From Deinococcus ruber (GTDB lineage: Bacteria > Deinococcota > Deinococci > Deinococcales > Deinococcaceae): a DNA stretch of 64,000 nucleotides. The notes under the pieces are model-generated. The model worked only from the letters and a program-made list of their open reading frames with translations, did not search any database and was not told the origin of the DNA. This document shows, in pieces, positions 45,413 to 53,392 of the stretch. The DNA lies in assembly GCF_014648095.1 (NCBI RefSeq), contig NZ_BMQL01000004.1, positions 179,911 through 243,910 of the forward strand. The letters run 5' to 3'. Numbering within the stretch: position 1 is the stretch's first letter; every line of letters begins with the position of its first letter. Position numbers and translations under genes: made by a program.

Positions 45413-46210
45413 GTGGCCGAACAGAACGTGCCTGGAATGCTTGAAAAGAGTGCGCCGCTGCTCGATCACCTTGAGGAGCTTCGTACCCGCATCATCTATA
45501 TGCTGGTTTTTCTGGCGGCGGGGCTGGGCATCGCCTGGAATTTCGTGCCACAGATCATCAAGCTGCTTCAGGAACCGCTGACGCATACCAACCTGTACAA
45601 GGCAGGCAAGCTGCAACTGGTGGCGACCCAGCTGCCCGAACAGCTCCTGCTGAGTTTCAATATCGCGCTGTGGGCGGGGCTCGCCATCGCGCTGCCGTTC
45701 ATCCTGCATCAGGTGTGGCTGTTCATCGCGCCGGGGCTGTACGCCGACGAAAAGCGCTGGGCGGCTCCGTTCATCATCGGCGCGGGCTTCAGCTTTCTGC
45801 TGGGCGTCTTTACCGCCTACGAGCTGATCGTGCCGCCGATGGTCAAGTTCCTGGCCGATTTTCTGGGCGGCACCGTGGCGGGCTTTCTCAGCATCGGCAC
45901 GTATATCGGGCAGCTCACCACCGTCATGATCGCCTTCGGGTTGTTCTTCGAAATGCCGATTCTGGCGGTGGTGCTGACCAAAATCGGCATCGTCAATCAC
46001 GTGATGCTGGGCAAGGTTCGCAAATTTGCCTTCATTCTGTGTCTGGTCGCCGGGGCCGTCATCACGCCGACCACCGATCCGGTCAATATGTCGCTGTTCG
46101 CCGGGCCGCTGTACCTGCTGTACGAACTGGGCGTGTTGCTGTCCCGCGTGTTCCGCAAGCGCGAGGTCGTGGACGAACTGACCACCGGCGATCCCTTTGC
46201 CGGGGCGTGA
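45413..46210 (+). CDS. tatC: Twin-arginine translocase subunit TatC
   Basis: The 265-residue, six-helix membrane protein has conserved LLDHLEELRTRIIYMLVF near the N-terminus and FIAPGLYADEKRWAAPFI, as in TatC receptors for twin-arginine signals. GTG 45413 is preceded by a purine-rich SD (GGGGGTG). No TatB is seen; minimal TatAC systems are common. Its terminator overlaps the promoter of the next gene. Confidence 0.93.
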   Translation: MAEQNVPGMLEKSAPLLDHLEELRTRIIYMLVFLAAGLGIAWNFVPQIIKLLQEPLTHTNLYKAGKLQLVATQLPEQLLLSFNIALWAGLAIALPFILHQVWLFIAPGLYADEKRWAAPFIIGAGFSFLLGVFTAYELIVPPMVKFLADFLGGTVAGFLSIGTYIGQLTTVMIAFGLFFEMPILAVVLTKIGIVNHVMLGKVRKFAFILCLVAGAVITPTTDPVNMSLFAGPLYLLYELGVLLSRVFRKREVVDELTTGDPFAGA

Positions 46211-46287
46211 TTGATACCCGCTTCGCCAGATTGTATATGCCGCCTTCTTCAATCTGATCAGCATGAGAAACTGAATTGACTATGTAG

Positions 46288-46316
46288 CCCCCGCCTCTGA
46301 TCAGGCGGGGGTCTTT
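46288..46316 (+). terminator. Rho-independent terminator of tatAC
   Basis: CCCCCGCCT and AGGCGGGGG form a 9-bp stem with a 6-base loop, followed by TCTTT. The T-run abuts the TACACT box of the next gene. Confidence 0.9.
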
Positions 46317-46321
46317 ACACT
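46316..46321 (+). promoter_or_regulatory. -10 box of the chorismate mutase/DAHP synthase gene
   Basis: TACACT lies 6 bases before ATG 46328, with no SD, implying a leaderless mRNA. Its first T is also the last T of the tatC terminator tail. Confidence 0.65.
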
Positions 46322-46327
46322 GTCGCT

Positions 46328-47419
46328 ATGAACCCCACCGCTTCTATCGAAGACCTGCGCCGTCAGGTCGATGAAATCAATCTGGAACTTCTCAAACTGC
46401 TGAGCCGCCGGGGCGAGGTCGTCGCTCAGATCGGTCATGCCAAGACGCTGGAAGGCCGCCCACACCACTACGACCCCAAGCGTGAGGACGATCAGTTTCA
46501 CACGCTGGAAACGCTTAACCCAGGCCCGTTTACCAACGCTGCCGTCAAAGCGGTGTTCAAGGAGATCTTCAAGGCCAGCCTCGATCTGGAGGAGGCCAAC
46601 GACAAGAAGCAACTTCTGGTGTCGCGAAAGGTGCAGAAGACCGACACCGTGCTGACCATCGGCAGCGTGCGGATCGGCGGCGACAGCCCCCCGGTGCTGC
46701 TGGCGGGGCCGTGCAGCATCGAGTCGGAAGAGCAGATGGACGCCACCGCGCACTTTCTGGCGGGCCGGGGTGTGAAGATGCTGCGCGGCGGAGCGTACAA
46801 GCCGCGCACCAGCCCCTACGGATTTCAGGGCATGGGTGTGGACGGCCTGATTATCGGAGCCGGGGCCGCCCGCGAGAACGGTCAGATCTTCGTGACCGAA
46901 GTGATGGATACCCGAGACGTGGAAGTGGTGTCGGAGTACGCCGACATTCTGCAGGTGGGCGCACGCAACATGCACAACTTCGCCCTGCTGCGCGAGGTGG
47001 GCCGGGCGGGTAAGCCGGTCCTGCTCAAGCGCGGTCTGTCTGCCACCATCGAGGAGTGGCTGTACGCCGCCGAGTACATTCTGGCCGAGGGCAATATGCA
47101 GGTCATTCTGTGCGAGCGCGGCATCCGTACCTTCGAGAAGTGGACGCGCAACACCCTCGATCTGAGTGCGGTGGCGCTCGCCAAGCAGGAAACCCACCTC
47201 CCGGTCTTCGTGGACGTCACGCACGCTGCGGGCCGCCGCGACCTGCTGATTCCGCTGGCAAAGGCGGCGCTGGCAGTGGGCGCAGACGGCATTCACGTCG
47301 AAGTTCACCCCAACCCGGCAACCGCCCTCTCCGACAACGAGCAGCAGCTCGACTTCGCCGGATTCGAGGCCTTCCAGACCGCCATCGCGCCGTATATGAA
47401 CGCCCTGGTTTCTCGCTGA
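46328..47419 (+). CDS. Chorismate mutase (AroQ) - DAHP synthase fusion
   Basis: The 363-residue protein has an N-terminal type II chorismate mutase (about 1-85: IEDLRRQVDEINLELLKLLSRRGEVVAQIG, then the YDPKRED segment). A type I-beta DAHP synthase follows, with AGPCSIESEEQM, LRGGAYKPRTSPYGFQG, NMHNFALLREVGRAGKPVLLKRG and DVTHAAGRRDL. This is the AroA(G)-AroQ design of B. subtilis, in which the mutase domain binds chorismate or prephenate for feedback inhibition. It makes the first shikimate pathway intermediate. Confidence 0.95.
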   Translation: MNPTASIEDLRRQVDEINLELLKLLSRRGEVVAQIGHAKTLEGRPHHYDPKREDDQFHTLETLNPGPFTNAAVKAVFKEIFKASLDLEEANDKKQLLVSRKVQKTDTVLTIGSVRIGGDSPPVLLAGPCSIESEEQMDATAHFLAGRGVKMLRGGAYKPRTSPYGFQGMGVDGLIIGAGAARENGQIFVTEVMDTRDVEVVSEYADILQVGARNMHNFALLREVGRAGKPVLLKRGLSATIEEWLYAAEYILAEGNMQVILCERGIRTFEKWTRNTLDLSAVALAKQETHLPVFVDVTHAAGRRDLLIPLAKAALAVGADGIHVEVHPNPATALSDNEQQLDFAGFEAFQTAIAPYMNALVSR

Positions 47420-47445
47420 AGAAACGCAGCAGGCTGTGAGGGAAG

Positions 47446-47477
47446 GGGACAGGTGCAGATGCCTGTCCCTTTTTTTG
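47446..47477 (+). terminator. Rho-independent terminator
   Basis: GGGACAGG and CCTGTCCC form an 8-bp stem with an 8-base loop, followed by eight T residues. Confidence 0.92.
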
Positions 47478-47794
47478 CTCCTCTTTTTTGCTTCTCCGTC
47501 ACAGGTCACGGGTTTCGGCTCCGCCTGCTGTAAGAACAACCAACCGGACTCATAATTATCATTAAGGTCGCAAGGCGGATTGATGCTGCATCTTCATAAA
47601 CAGAATTTTCGTCATTGGCAGAAGTGCGTGACAAATTTGTCACTTTCAGAAAATAGCGTCTCAGACGGCAAATTTCGGATCGTACGGGGCGGGAATTGCC
47701 GATTGCAGAAAATCCGTCACTTGTCATCTGCTTTGTGAGCGGCGCGTCAGTCCCCGTTTGTATTGTGAGGACAAGAAATAACGGAGGGGATCAC
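47478..47794 (+). promoter_or_regulatory. Upstream region of the CAP lipoprotein with palindrome
   Basis: This 317-base gap has no gene and is locally AT-rich. GTGACAAATTTGTCAC (47628-47643) is a perfect 16-bp palindrome and a likely operator. CATAATTATCATTAA near 47550 looks weakly Fur-box-like. SD GGAGGGG lies before ATG 47795. Confidence 0.45.
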
Positions 47795-48412
47795 ATGACG
47801 CAGCTGGTGAAGTTGGTACAGAACCGTGGAAGCGCCGCATTCATCCTGGGAAACCTGCTGGTCCTGGCACTGACTGCTTGCGGAGGCAGCACAGTTCCGG
47901 CGGTGGTGACTCCCGCTCCAACCACCTCACAGGGTGCCAGCACGGGCGGCACCGTCAGCACCCAGACGCTCAGCCCCGAAGAAGCGCAGATTCTAGCGGC
48001 AGTCAATGTGGCGCGGTCACAGGCGCGTGTCTGCGGCACAGAGGCGTTTGCTGCCACCACACCGCTGACCTGGAACACGCTGCTCGCCACGGCTGCCACC
48101 GCCCACTCACAGGATCTGGCCAATGTGGATTTTACCGCCGACCCCACTCGCCCTGACCTGATGCATCTCGGCAGCAACGGCAGTACGTTTCAGCAGCGTA
48201 TCGAGGCGGCAGGCTATACCAAATGGACGAACATCGGTGAGAACTTTGCCGCCGGATACGACGTTTCGCAGGTGGTAGACGCCTGGATTGCCAGCCCGGG
48301 CCACTGCAAGAACCTGATGAGTCCGAAGTTTCACGAAATCGGCGTGGGATATGTATATAGCGTCAGCGCCAAGTACCACACGTATTACACCCAGGATTTC
48401 GGCACCCGCTGA
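47795..48412 (+). CDS. CAP/SCP-domain lipoprotein
   Basis: The 205-residue protein has a lipobox LALTAC (Cys about 28), a Thr/Ser-rich linker and a CAP domain. The domain is shown by EEAQILAAVNVARSQARVCG, LLATAATAHSQDLAN, GYTKWTNIGENFAAGYDVSQVVDAWIASPGHCKNLMSPKFHEIGVGYV and YYTQDFG. The CAP His and Glu residues (AHSQD, GENFA, SPGHC, FHEIG) are present. It is likely surface-exposed with unknown activity. ATG 47795 has a strong SD. Confidence 0.9.
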   Translation: MTQLVKLVQNRGSAAFILGNLLVLALTACGGSTVPAVVTPAPTTSQGASTGGTVSTQTLSPEEAQILAAVNVARSQARVCGTEAFAATTPLTWNTLLATAATAHSQDLANVDFTADPTRPDLMHLGSNGSTFQQRIEAAGYTKWTNIGENFAAGYDVSQVVDAWIASPGHCKNLMSPKFHEIGVGYVYSVSAKYHTYYTQDFGTR

Positions 48413-48431
48413 GGAAAGGTCGGGAAAATGG

Positions 48432-48465
48432 AGAGAAGGCCGGGCAACGTCGCTCGGCCTTCTCT
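48432..48465. terminator. Bidirectional terminator, CAP gene / polX
   Basis: AGAGAAGGCCG and CGGCCTTCTCT form an 11-bp stem with a 12-base loop between the convergent genes. Confidence 0.85.
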
Positions 48466-48478
48466 TGTGCTGCCAGCC

Positions 48479-50245
48479 TCAGCGCTGCTGCCGCTGAGTG
48501 CGAACGAAGTCGAGAAACGCCTCACGTTTCAGGGTATTGATGACCTGTTCCGGCACCAATCCAGCTTTGCGGGCGGCCATCACGCCGTACTGCACGTCGG
48601 TCAGCCCTCCCAGCGTGTGAGCATCGGTGTTGATCGCAAATTTCAGCCGATCTCGCCAGCGCAGTGCGGCGCGCCAGTCGAGATCGAGGCGGTAGGGGCT
48701 GGCATTGATCTCGACCACCGTGCCTGTGGCGGCGCAGGCCTCCAGCACGGCTTCCAGATCGAGCGGATAGCTGGGGCGGCGCAGCAGCAGGCGTCCGGTG
48801 GGGTGGCCCAGGATGGTCGTCAGCGGGTGCGACACCGCCCGGATCAGGCGTTCGGTCTGGCGCTCGCTGGACAGCGTGAAATGGCTGTGAACACTGACCA
48901 CCACGTAATCGAGCTGAGCCAGCAGCTCATCGGGGTAATCGAGCGAGCCGTCTTCCAGAATGTCTACTTCTGCGCCCGCGACCAGTGGCACTCCGGCGGC
49001 CTGCAATTCGCGCACCTCCCGGAGTTGCTGCCGCAGCCGCCCGGCATCCAGCCCGTTGGCATAGTGCGCCGCGCCGGAGTGGTCGCCCGTTCCCAGGTAG
49101 CAGCCGCCGTCTGCGCCGAAATCCAGCCGCTCGGCCTCGCGGGCCATCGCCTCGATGCTGGCGGTGCCGTCCGACCAGGTGGAATGGGTGTGCAGCAGCG
49201 CCCGCAGATCTTGTACACGCAGCAGGGCCTCGGCGGGGGGCAGGGCGGCCAGGGCAGCGCCTCCCAGCGTCCAGTGCTCATCCTCGCGGTACTCGGGCGG
49301 CAGCTCGGGCCAGCCGAGTTCGCGCAGCACGTCGGACTCGGCGGGTGTTTCCAGCAGCGTTGCGCCGCGCTTCAGGCCACGCCCCGACAGCGACAGGCCG
49401 AGTTCCTGCGCTCTGGCCCGCGCTGCCTGCCGGTACAGCGGGCCGCCCCCGAAGGTCAGGTCGAGTGCGCCGCGTGCTTCGGCAGTCGCGTGGCCGATCT
49501 CGACTGGCAGGCCTTCGAGCCGCCCGGTCAGCAGCGGCTTTCCCTCGACACTCTGCACCTCGTCCAGCCGCCCTTCCAGCCGCTCAAGAAGCTGCGGGGC
49601 GGTGGCAGTCGCGGTCAGGCGCACGGTGCCGATGGTGTCCAGGCTGCGCCGCAGCTCGCCGGACAGCCGGGGTTCCAGACCGTCCAGCAGCGTCGCTACC
49701 TGCGTGCCCAGGCGGAGCGCGGTATTCAGGAATTCACGCGACTGCGAGGCCAGCGCGAATTCGGCAGCGTCCGAGAGGGTGGCGGCGCTCTTGGCCCCAA
49801 AGCCCTTGAGCTTCGACAGCCGCCCGTCCTGCGCGGCCTCCCACAGCGTTTGCAGCGAGTCGATGCCCGCTTCCCACAGCGCACGAATCTTCTTCGGTCC
49901 CAGCCCGCGCACCCGGAACAGGCTCAGCACGCCCGGCGGAAGTTGCGCTTCCAGCTCGGCCAGCGGCCCGAACACGCCGGTCTGCACGTAGGTCATCAGC
50001 TCGGCGGCGATGCTCGGCCCCACCTTCGGAATGCGCCGGAACTCGCGGGCGGCGAGCGTTTCCAGCGGCTCGTCCTGCCCTTCCAGGCTGCGGGCCGCGC
50101 TCCGGAACGCGTTGGCACGGAACTCCTCGGCTCCCAGCACGTCGAGCAGATCGGCGCTGCGCTTCAGAGCCGATACCAGTGCCTTCAGGTGCCCCATGAC
50201 TTCCCCGGTCTCGGGGTCGAAGTGTTGCGGTGCCGGTTTCGTCAT
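48479..50245 (-). CDS. polX: Family X DNA polymerase with C-terminal PHP domain
   Basis: The 588-residue protein has an N-terminal helical 8-kDa-like domain (ADLLDVLGAEEFRANAFRSAARSLEG), two helix-hairpin-helix elements (IPKVGPSIAAEL, VRGLGPKKIRAL) and a polymerase palm. Its PHP domain is from about residue 340: LLHTHSTWSDG, GTGDHS, AGAEVDI, VSVHSHF, GHPTGR and INTDAH. The palm lacks the usual aspartates: RRSLDTIGTVRLTATA stands where G.RR...GD(I/L)D is expected, and VEIG where a D is expected. The D. radiodurans enzyme is known for non-standard active-site residues. The PHP motifs look intact. It overlaps hisJ by 4 bases. Confidence 0.93.
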   Translation of the reverse strand: MTKPAPQHFDPETGEVMGHLKALVSALKRSADLLDVLGAEEFRANAFRSAARSLEGQDEPLETLAAREFRRIPKVGPSIAAELMTYVQTGVFGPLAELEAQLPPGVLSLFRVRGLGPKKIRALWEAGIDSLQTLWEAAQDGRLSKLKGFGAKSAATLSDAAEFALASQSREFLNTALRLGTQVATLLDGLEPRLSGELRRSLDTIGTVRLTATATAPQLLERLEGRLDEVQSVEGKPLLTGRLEGLPVEIGHATAEARGALDLTFGGGPLYRQAARARAQELGLSLSGRGLKRGATLLETPAESDVLRELGWPELPPEYREDEHWTLGGAALAALPPAEALLRVQDLRALLHTHSTWSDGTASIEAMAREAERLDFGADGGCYLGTGDHSGAAHYANGLDAGRLRQQLREVRELQAAGVPLVAGAEVDILEDGSLDYPDELLAQLDYVVVSVHSHFTLSSERQTERLIRAVSHPLTTILGHPTGRLLLRRPSYPLDLEAVLEACAATGTVVEINASPYRLDLDWRAALRWRDRLKFAINTDAHTLGGLTDVQYGVMAARKAGLVPEQVINTLKREAFLDFVRTQRQQR

Positions 50246-51048
50246 GGCTGCGCCTCTTCGTCGGTCGTCCGTACCCTGTTCAGGTAGTGCGCGATGGTTC
50301 CGCCTGCCTCTCCGATGCGCTGCGCCGCCGCCCCGAACTGATACCCCACTTCCTGCGGCCTGTGCGCGTCGCTGCCCAGCACCAGCGGAATACCGCGCTC
50401 GGCAGCGGCGGCCAGCAGGCCCGGTGACGGGTACGCTTCCTGCACGGGTTTGCGCTCGCCCGCCGTGTTGTAATCGAGGCTCAGGCCGAGGGCGGCGATG
50501 GTGTCGAGCACCCGCAGCGCTGCCGCTCCATCCGGGTCGCGGTGGCCGAATTTCTTGGGCAGATCCAGATGCCCGATACTGTCGAACAGGCCGCTGCAGG
50601 CCGCTCCCTCGATCAGCGCGTAATAGTGGCGGTACAGGCTGCCCAGGTCGCGGCGCTGGTATTCGTCCACGAATTCGGGATTGTCGAAGCCCCACGCGCC
50701 GATGTAATGCACGCTGCCGATCACGTAATCCCAGTCGTGGGCCGCCAGCACCTCTTCCACGAAACGCTCGGTGCCGGGGTGAAAGTCGGCTTCCAGGCCC
50801 ATGCCCACCGTCAGCCGCCCGGCGAACTGCGCCCGCGTTTCCTGCACCATGTCCACGTACTCGGCAAGCTGATCGAGCCGCATGCGCCACGGAGCGTCGT
50901 ACCACGCGGGCATGGGAATGTGATCGGTAAAGACGATGCCTGCCAGCCCGGCATCGAGCGCGGCCTGGGCGTACTCGCGTGGATGGCCCGTGGCGTGTCC
51001 ACACAGCGGCGTATGCATGTGTGAGTCAAACAGGTGCGGCGCGGTCAT
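50242..51048 (-). CDS. hisJ: Histidinol-phosphatase, PHP family
   Basis: The 268-residue PHP phosphoesterase has FDSHMHTPLCGHATGHP (metal ligands near the N-terminus), GIVFTDHIPMP, GLEADFHPG, VIGSVHYIG, GHLDLPKKFG and LVLGSDAHRPQEVGY. HisJ-type enzymes dephosphorylate histidinol phosphate. No other his genes are nearby, so a different phosphate monoester is possible. I chose ATG 51048 since TAGCCT lies 6 bases before it; GTG 51054 is an alternative. It starts the leftward hisJ-polX unit. Confidence 0.88.
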   Translation of the reverse strand: MTAPHLFDSHMHTPLCGHATGHPREYAQAALDAGLAGIVFTDHIPMPAWYDAPWRMRLDQLAEYVDMVQETRAQFAGRLTVGMGLEADFHPGTERFVEEVLAAHDWDYVIGSVHYIGAWGFDNPEFVDEYQRRDLGSLYRHYYALIEGAACSGLFDSIGHLDLPKKFGHRDPDGAAALRVLDTIAALGLSLDYNTAGERKPVQEAYPSPGLLAAAAERGIPLVLGSDAHRPQEVGYQFGAAAQRIGEAGGTIAHYLNRVRTTDEEAQP

Positions 51049-51054
51049 GTCCAC

Positions 51055-51064
51055 AGGCTACCCT
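51055..51064. promoter_or_regulatory. Overlapping divergent -10 boxes
   Basis: AGGCTACCCT contains TAGCCT on the minus strand (6 bases from hisJ ATG 51048) and TACCCT on the plus strand (7 bases from ATG 51072), sharing two base pairs. Both genes appear leaderless, so the polymerases should exclude each other. Confidence 0.65.
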
Positions 51065-51071
51065 GAGACAC

Positions 51072-51554
51072 ATGGAAACGCATCTGAATGCTGAGCAGTC
51101 CGGCGGCGATCAGCTCCGCCTCGACCTGCTGACGGGTGAAGCGGCGCTGGCCTTCATTCCTAACCTGATTCCGCTGGCAGTCGCCGTATTCGACGACGAC
51201 GATTTCGTGACGCTGCCCGCCGATGCCGCCGAGAAACCCGGCCTGATGCTGCTGGTGGCGTTCGGCGGAACAGAGCTGCGGGGCTTCAAGATGGGCTACC
51301 GGCGCAGCGAAAAGAACTTTTATAGCTGGCTGGGCGGCGTGCTGCCAGCGGCGCGGGGGCAGGGAATCGCCCGCCGCCTGATGGACGCCCAGCATGTCTG
51401 GGCCACCGAGCAGGGCTATACCTACGTCAGCACCGAAACCTTCAACCGCTACCGTCCGATGTTGCTGCTGAATATTCAGAGCGGCTTTGACGTGGTGGGC
51501 ACCCAGACGACCCCGAGCGGAGAGGCCAGGATCGTGCTGAGGAAGATGCTGTGA
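51072..51554 (+). CDS. GNAT-family N-acetyltransferase
   Basis: The 160-residue acetyltransferase has the acetyl-CoA binding motif A in LGGVLPAARGQGIARRLMDAQHVWA (Q/RxxGxG/A = ARGQGIA), strand 4 KMGYRRSEKNFYSWLGG and the C-terminal FNRYRPMLLLNIQSGFDVVGTQ. The substrate is not deducible. The start ATG 51072 lacks an SD and has TACCCT 7 bases upstream. It is divergent from hisJ. Confidence 0.85.
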   Translation: METHLNAEQSGGDQLRLDLLTGEAALAFIPNLIPLAVAVFDDDDFVTLPADAAEKPGLMLLVAFGGTELRGFKMGYRRSEKNFYSWLGGVLPAARGQGIARRLMDAQHVWATEQGYTYVSTETFNRYRPMLLLNIQSGFDVVGTQTTPSGEARIVLRKML

Positions 51555-51561
51555 GCTGGGG

Positions 51562-51748
51562 GCTATCAGCTCTGGGCTATGGGCAACAGAGATTCGTTGC
51601 GCCCATTTCACCCCTGAAGAGGGGCTGGAAGGTCAGAAGATGGGGGAGAGCCGGGCCTGCGCTGTTCTGCTGTTCCTGATTCCTAAACCTAATCCCTGAC
51701 ACCTCTTCAAGATGCCCTGGCTGTGGCCCACAGCTCAGAGCCTATAGC
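51562..51748. repeat. Intergenic imperfect inverted repeat
   Basis: GCTATCAGCTCTGGGCTATGGGC (given as 51562-51584) pairs with 51726-51748 at 19 of 23 positions. The span fills most of the 242-base gap between the GNAT gene and lysS, which holds no gene. It resembles AGCTATGGGC-type filler seen between Deinococcus genes. Confidence 0.5.
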
Positions 51749-51783
51749 TCACGGCCCATCGCCCATTGCCCGCCCCTGGCTTC

Positions 51784-51789
51784 TATACT
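51784..51789 (+). promoter_or_regulatory. -10 box of lysS
   Basis: TATACT lies 7 bases before ATG 51797 with no SD, so the lysS mRNA is probably leaderless. Confidence 0.65.
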
Positions 51790-51796
51790 TGCCTTT

Positions 51797-53356
51797 ATGT
51801 CTGATGTCGCCACTTCCAGCCCCGACGCTCAACCCAACCGCGAGGGTCTGCACGAACAGACCGTCGCCCGCCTGAACAATCAGGCCGCGCTGAAGGAAGC
51901 AGGTTTCGATACCCACCCGTACAGCTATCCGCAGACGCACCATGCCGCCGACGTGCTGGCCGCGCATCCGGGCGGCGAGGCGGGCACGCGCTGGGACGAT
52001 GAAACCTACAGTCTGGCGGGCCGGGTCATGCAGTTCCGGCATATGGGCGGCGCGGCCTTTGCCGACGTGCAGGACGGCTCGGGCACCTTGCAGGTGTATT
52101 TCGGCAAGAAGGTCACCGAGCAGTTTGCCGCCACCAAGAAGATCGACCTGGGCGACATCATCGGGGTGCGCGGCGTGCCGTTCGTGACCAAATCCGGGCA
52201 GGTGACGCTGGAGGCCGTGAGCTGGCAACCGCTGGTGAAGAGCCTGCACCCGCTGCCCAGCAAGTTTCACGGTCTGCAAGACGACGAACTGCGTGCCCGT
52301 CGCCGCTACGTCGATCTAATGGTGAACCCGGACAGCCGCGAAGTGTACCGCACCCGCAGCCGGGTGGTGCGCTTCATCCGCAATTTTCTGGACAGCCGCG
52401 AGTTCATGGAGGTGGAAGGCCCGACGCTTCAGGTGGTGCCGGGCGGCACCGAGGCCAAGCCTTTCAAGACCTTTCACAACGCGCTGTCACACGAATTCTC
52501 GATGCGGATCAGCTTGGAACTGTACCTGAAGAGACTGCTGGTCGGCGGCTTCGAGCGCGTCTACGAGATCGGGCGCAACTACCGCAACGAGGGCATCGAC
52601 CGCACCCATAACCCGGAATTCACCATGCTGGAAGCGTATTTCGCCTACGGCGACTATCAGGACATGATGCAACTCGTCGAGCAGCTTCTGCATGATCTGG
52701 TGGTCGAGCTGAAGGGTGAGCCGAAGCTGACGTATCAGGGCAGGGAACTCGATTTCAGTCTGCCGTTCAGGCGGCTGGATTTCGTGACGGCGCTGCGCGA
52801 GCAGGCGAGCCTGGACTTCGACCCGCTCGATCTGGTGCAATTGCGGGCCTGGAGTGATGCCAGGCACCCGGAATTTCGCAAGGTGCCCGATTACAAGCTG
52901 CTCGACAAGCTGGGCGGCGAGTACGTCGAGCCGCTGCTGCAAAACCCTACCTTCCTGACCGATATGCCGCTCGCTATCAGCCCGCTGGTGAAGGTGCACC
53001 GCGAGCGCGAAGGGCTGGCCGAACGCACCGATCTGTATATCGCGGGCTTCGAGCTGGCTCCGATCTACAGCGAACTGAACGACGCCCTCGATCAGCGTGC
53101 CCGCTTCGAGGCGCAGACTGCCCGGCGCGACGCGGGCGACGACGAGGCCCACGAGCAGGACGAAGATTTCCTGCTGGCGCTGGAATACGGCATGCCACCG
53201 ACTGCGGGCATGGGCATGGGCATCGATCGCCTCACCATGCTGATGGCTGACCGCGACAGTATCCGTGACGTGCTGCTGTTTCCGCTGCTGCGCCCCGAGA
53301 AGGGCGAGCCTGAGAAGAGTGGTGAAGAGCCAGACGCGGCAGACAGCCAGAGCTGA
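51797..53356 (+). CDS. lysS: Lysyl-tRNA synthetase, class II
   Basis: This 519-residue enzyme has an N-terminal OB-fold anticodon-binding domain (about 60-170: [26 protein letters not shown]). The class II catalytic core has motif 1 ([21 protein letters not shown]), motif 2 ([28 protein letters not shown]) and motif 3 ([13 protein letters not shown]). It charges tRNA-Lys. The C-terminus carries an acidic tail ([14 protein letters not shown]). Confidence 0.96.
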   Translation: MSDVATSSPDAQPNREGLHEQTVARLNNQAALKEAGFDTHPYSYPQTHHAADVLAAHPGGEAGTRWDDETYSLAGRVMQFRHMGGAAFADVQDGSGTLQVYFGKKVTEQFAATKKIDLGDIIGVRGVPFVTKSGQVTLEAVSWQPLVKSLHPLPSKFHGLQDDELRARRRYVDLMVNPDSREVYRTRSRVVRFIRNFLDSREFMEVEGPTLQVVPGGTEAKPFKTFHNALSHEFSMRISLELYLKRLLVGGFERVYEIGRNYRNEGIDRTHNPEFTMLEAYFAYGDYQDMMQLVEQLLHDLVVELKGEPKLTYQGRELDFSLPFRRLDFVTALREQASLDFDPLDLVQLRAWSDARHPEFRKVPDYKLLDKLGGEYVEPLLQNPTFLTDMPLAISPLVKVHREREGLAERTDLYIAGFELAPIYSELNDALDQRARFEAQTARRDAGDDEAHEQDEDFLLALEYGMPPTAGMGMGIDRLTMLMADRDSIRDVLLFPLLRPEKGEPEKSGEEPDAADSQS

Positions 53357-53392
53357 GGCACAGGCGGCAGGCCCGGTTCGTTAAACTGCCGT

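Noticed and set aside
47607..47623. Possible second RDRM
   Set aside because: TTTCGTCATTGGCAGAA matches at only 13 of 17 positions and is far from the CAP gene start, so I do not call it a DdrO site.
50246..51004. N-terminal extension of PolX of about 250 residues
   Set aside because: It is the out-of-frame shadow of hisJ. PolX homology begins near 50245 and hisJ motifs are clear in the other frame.
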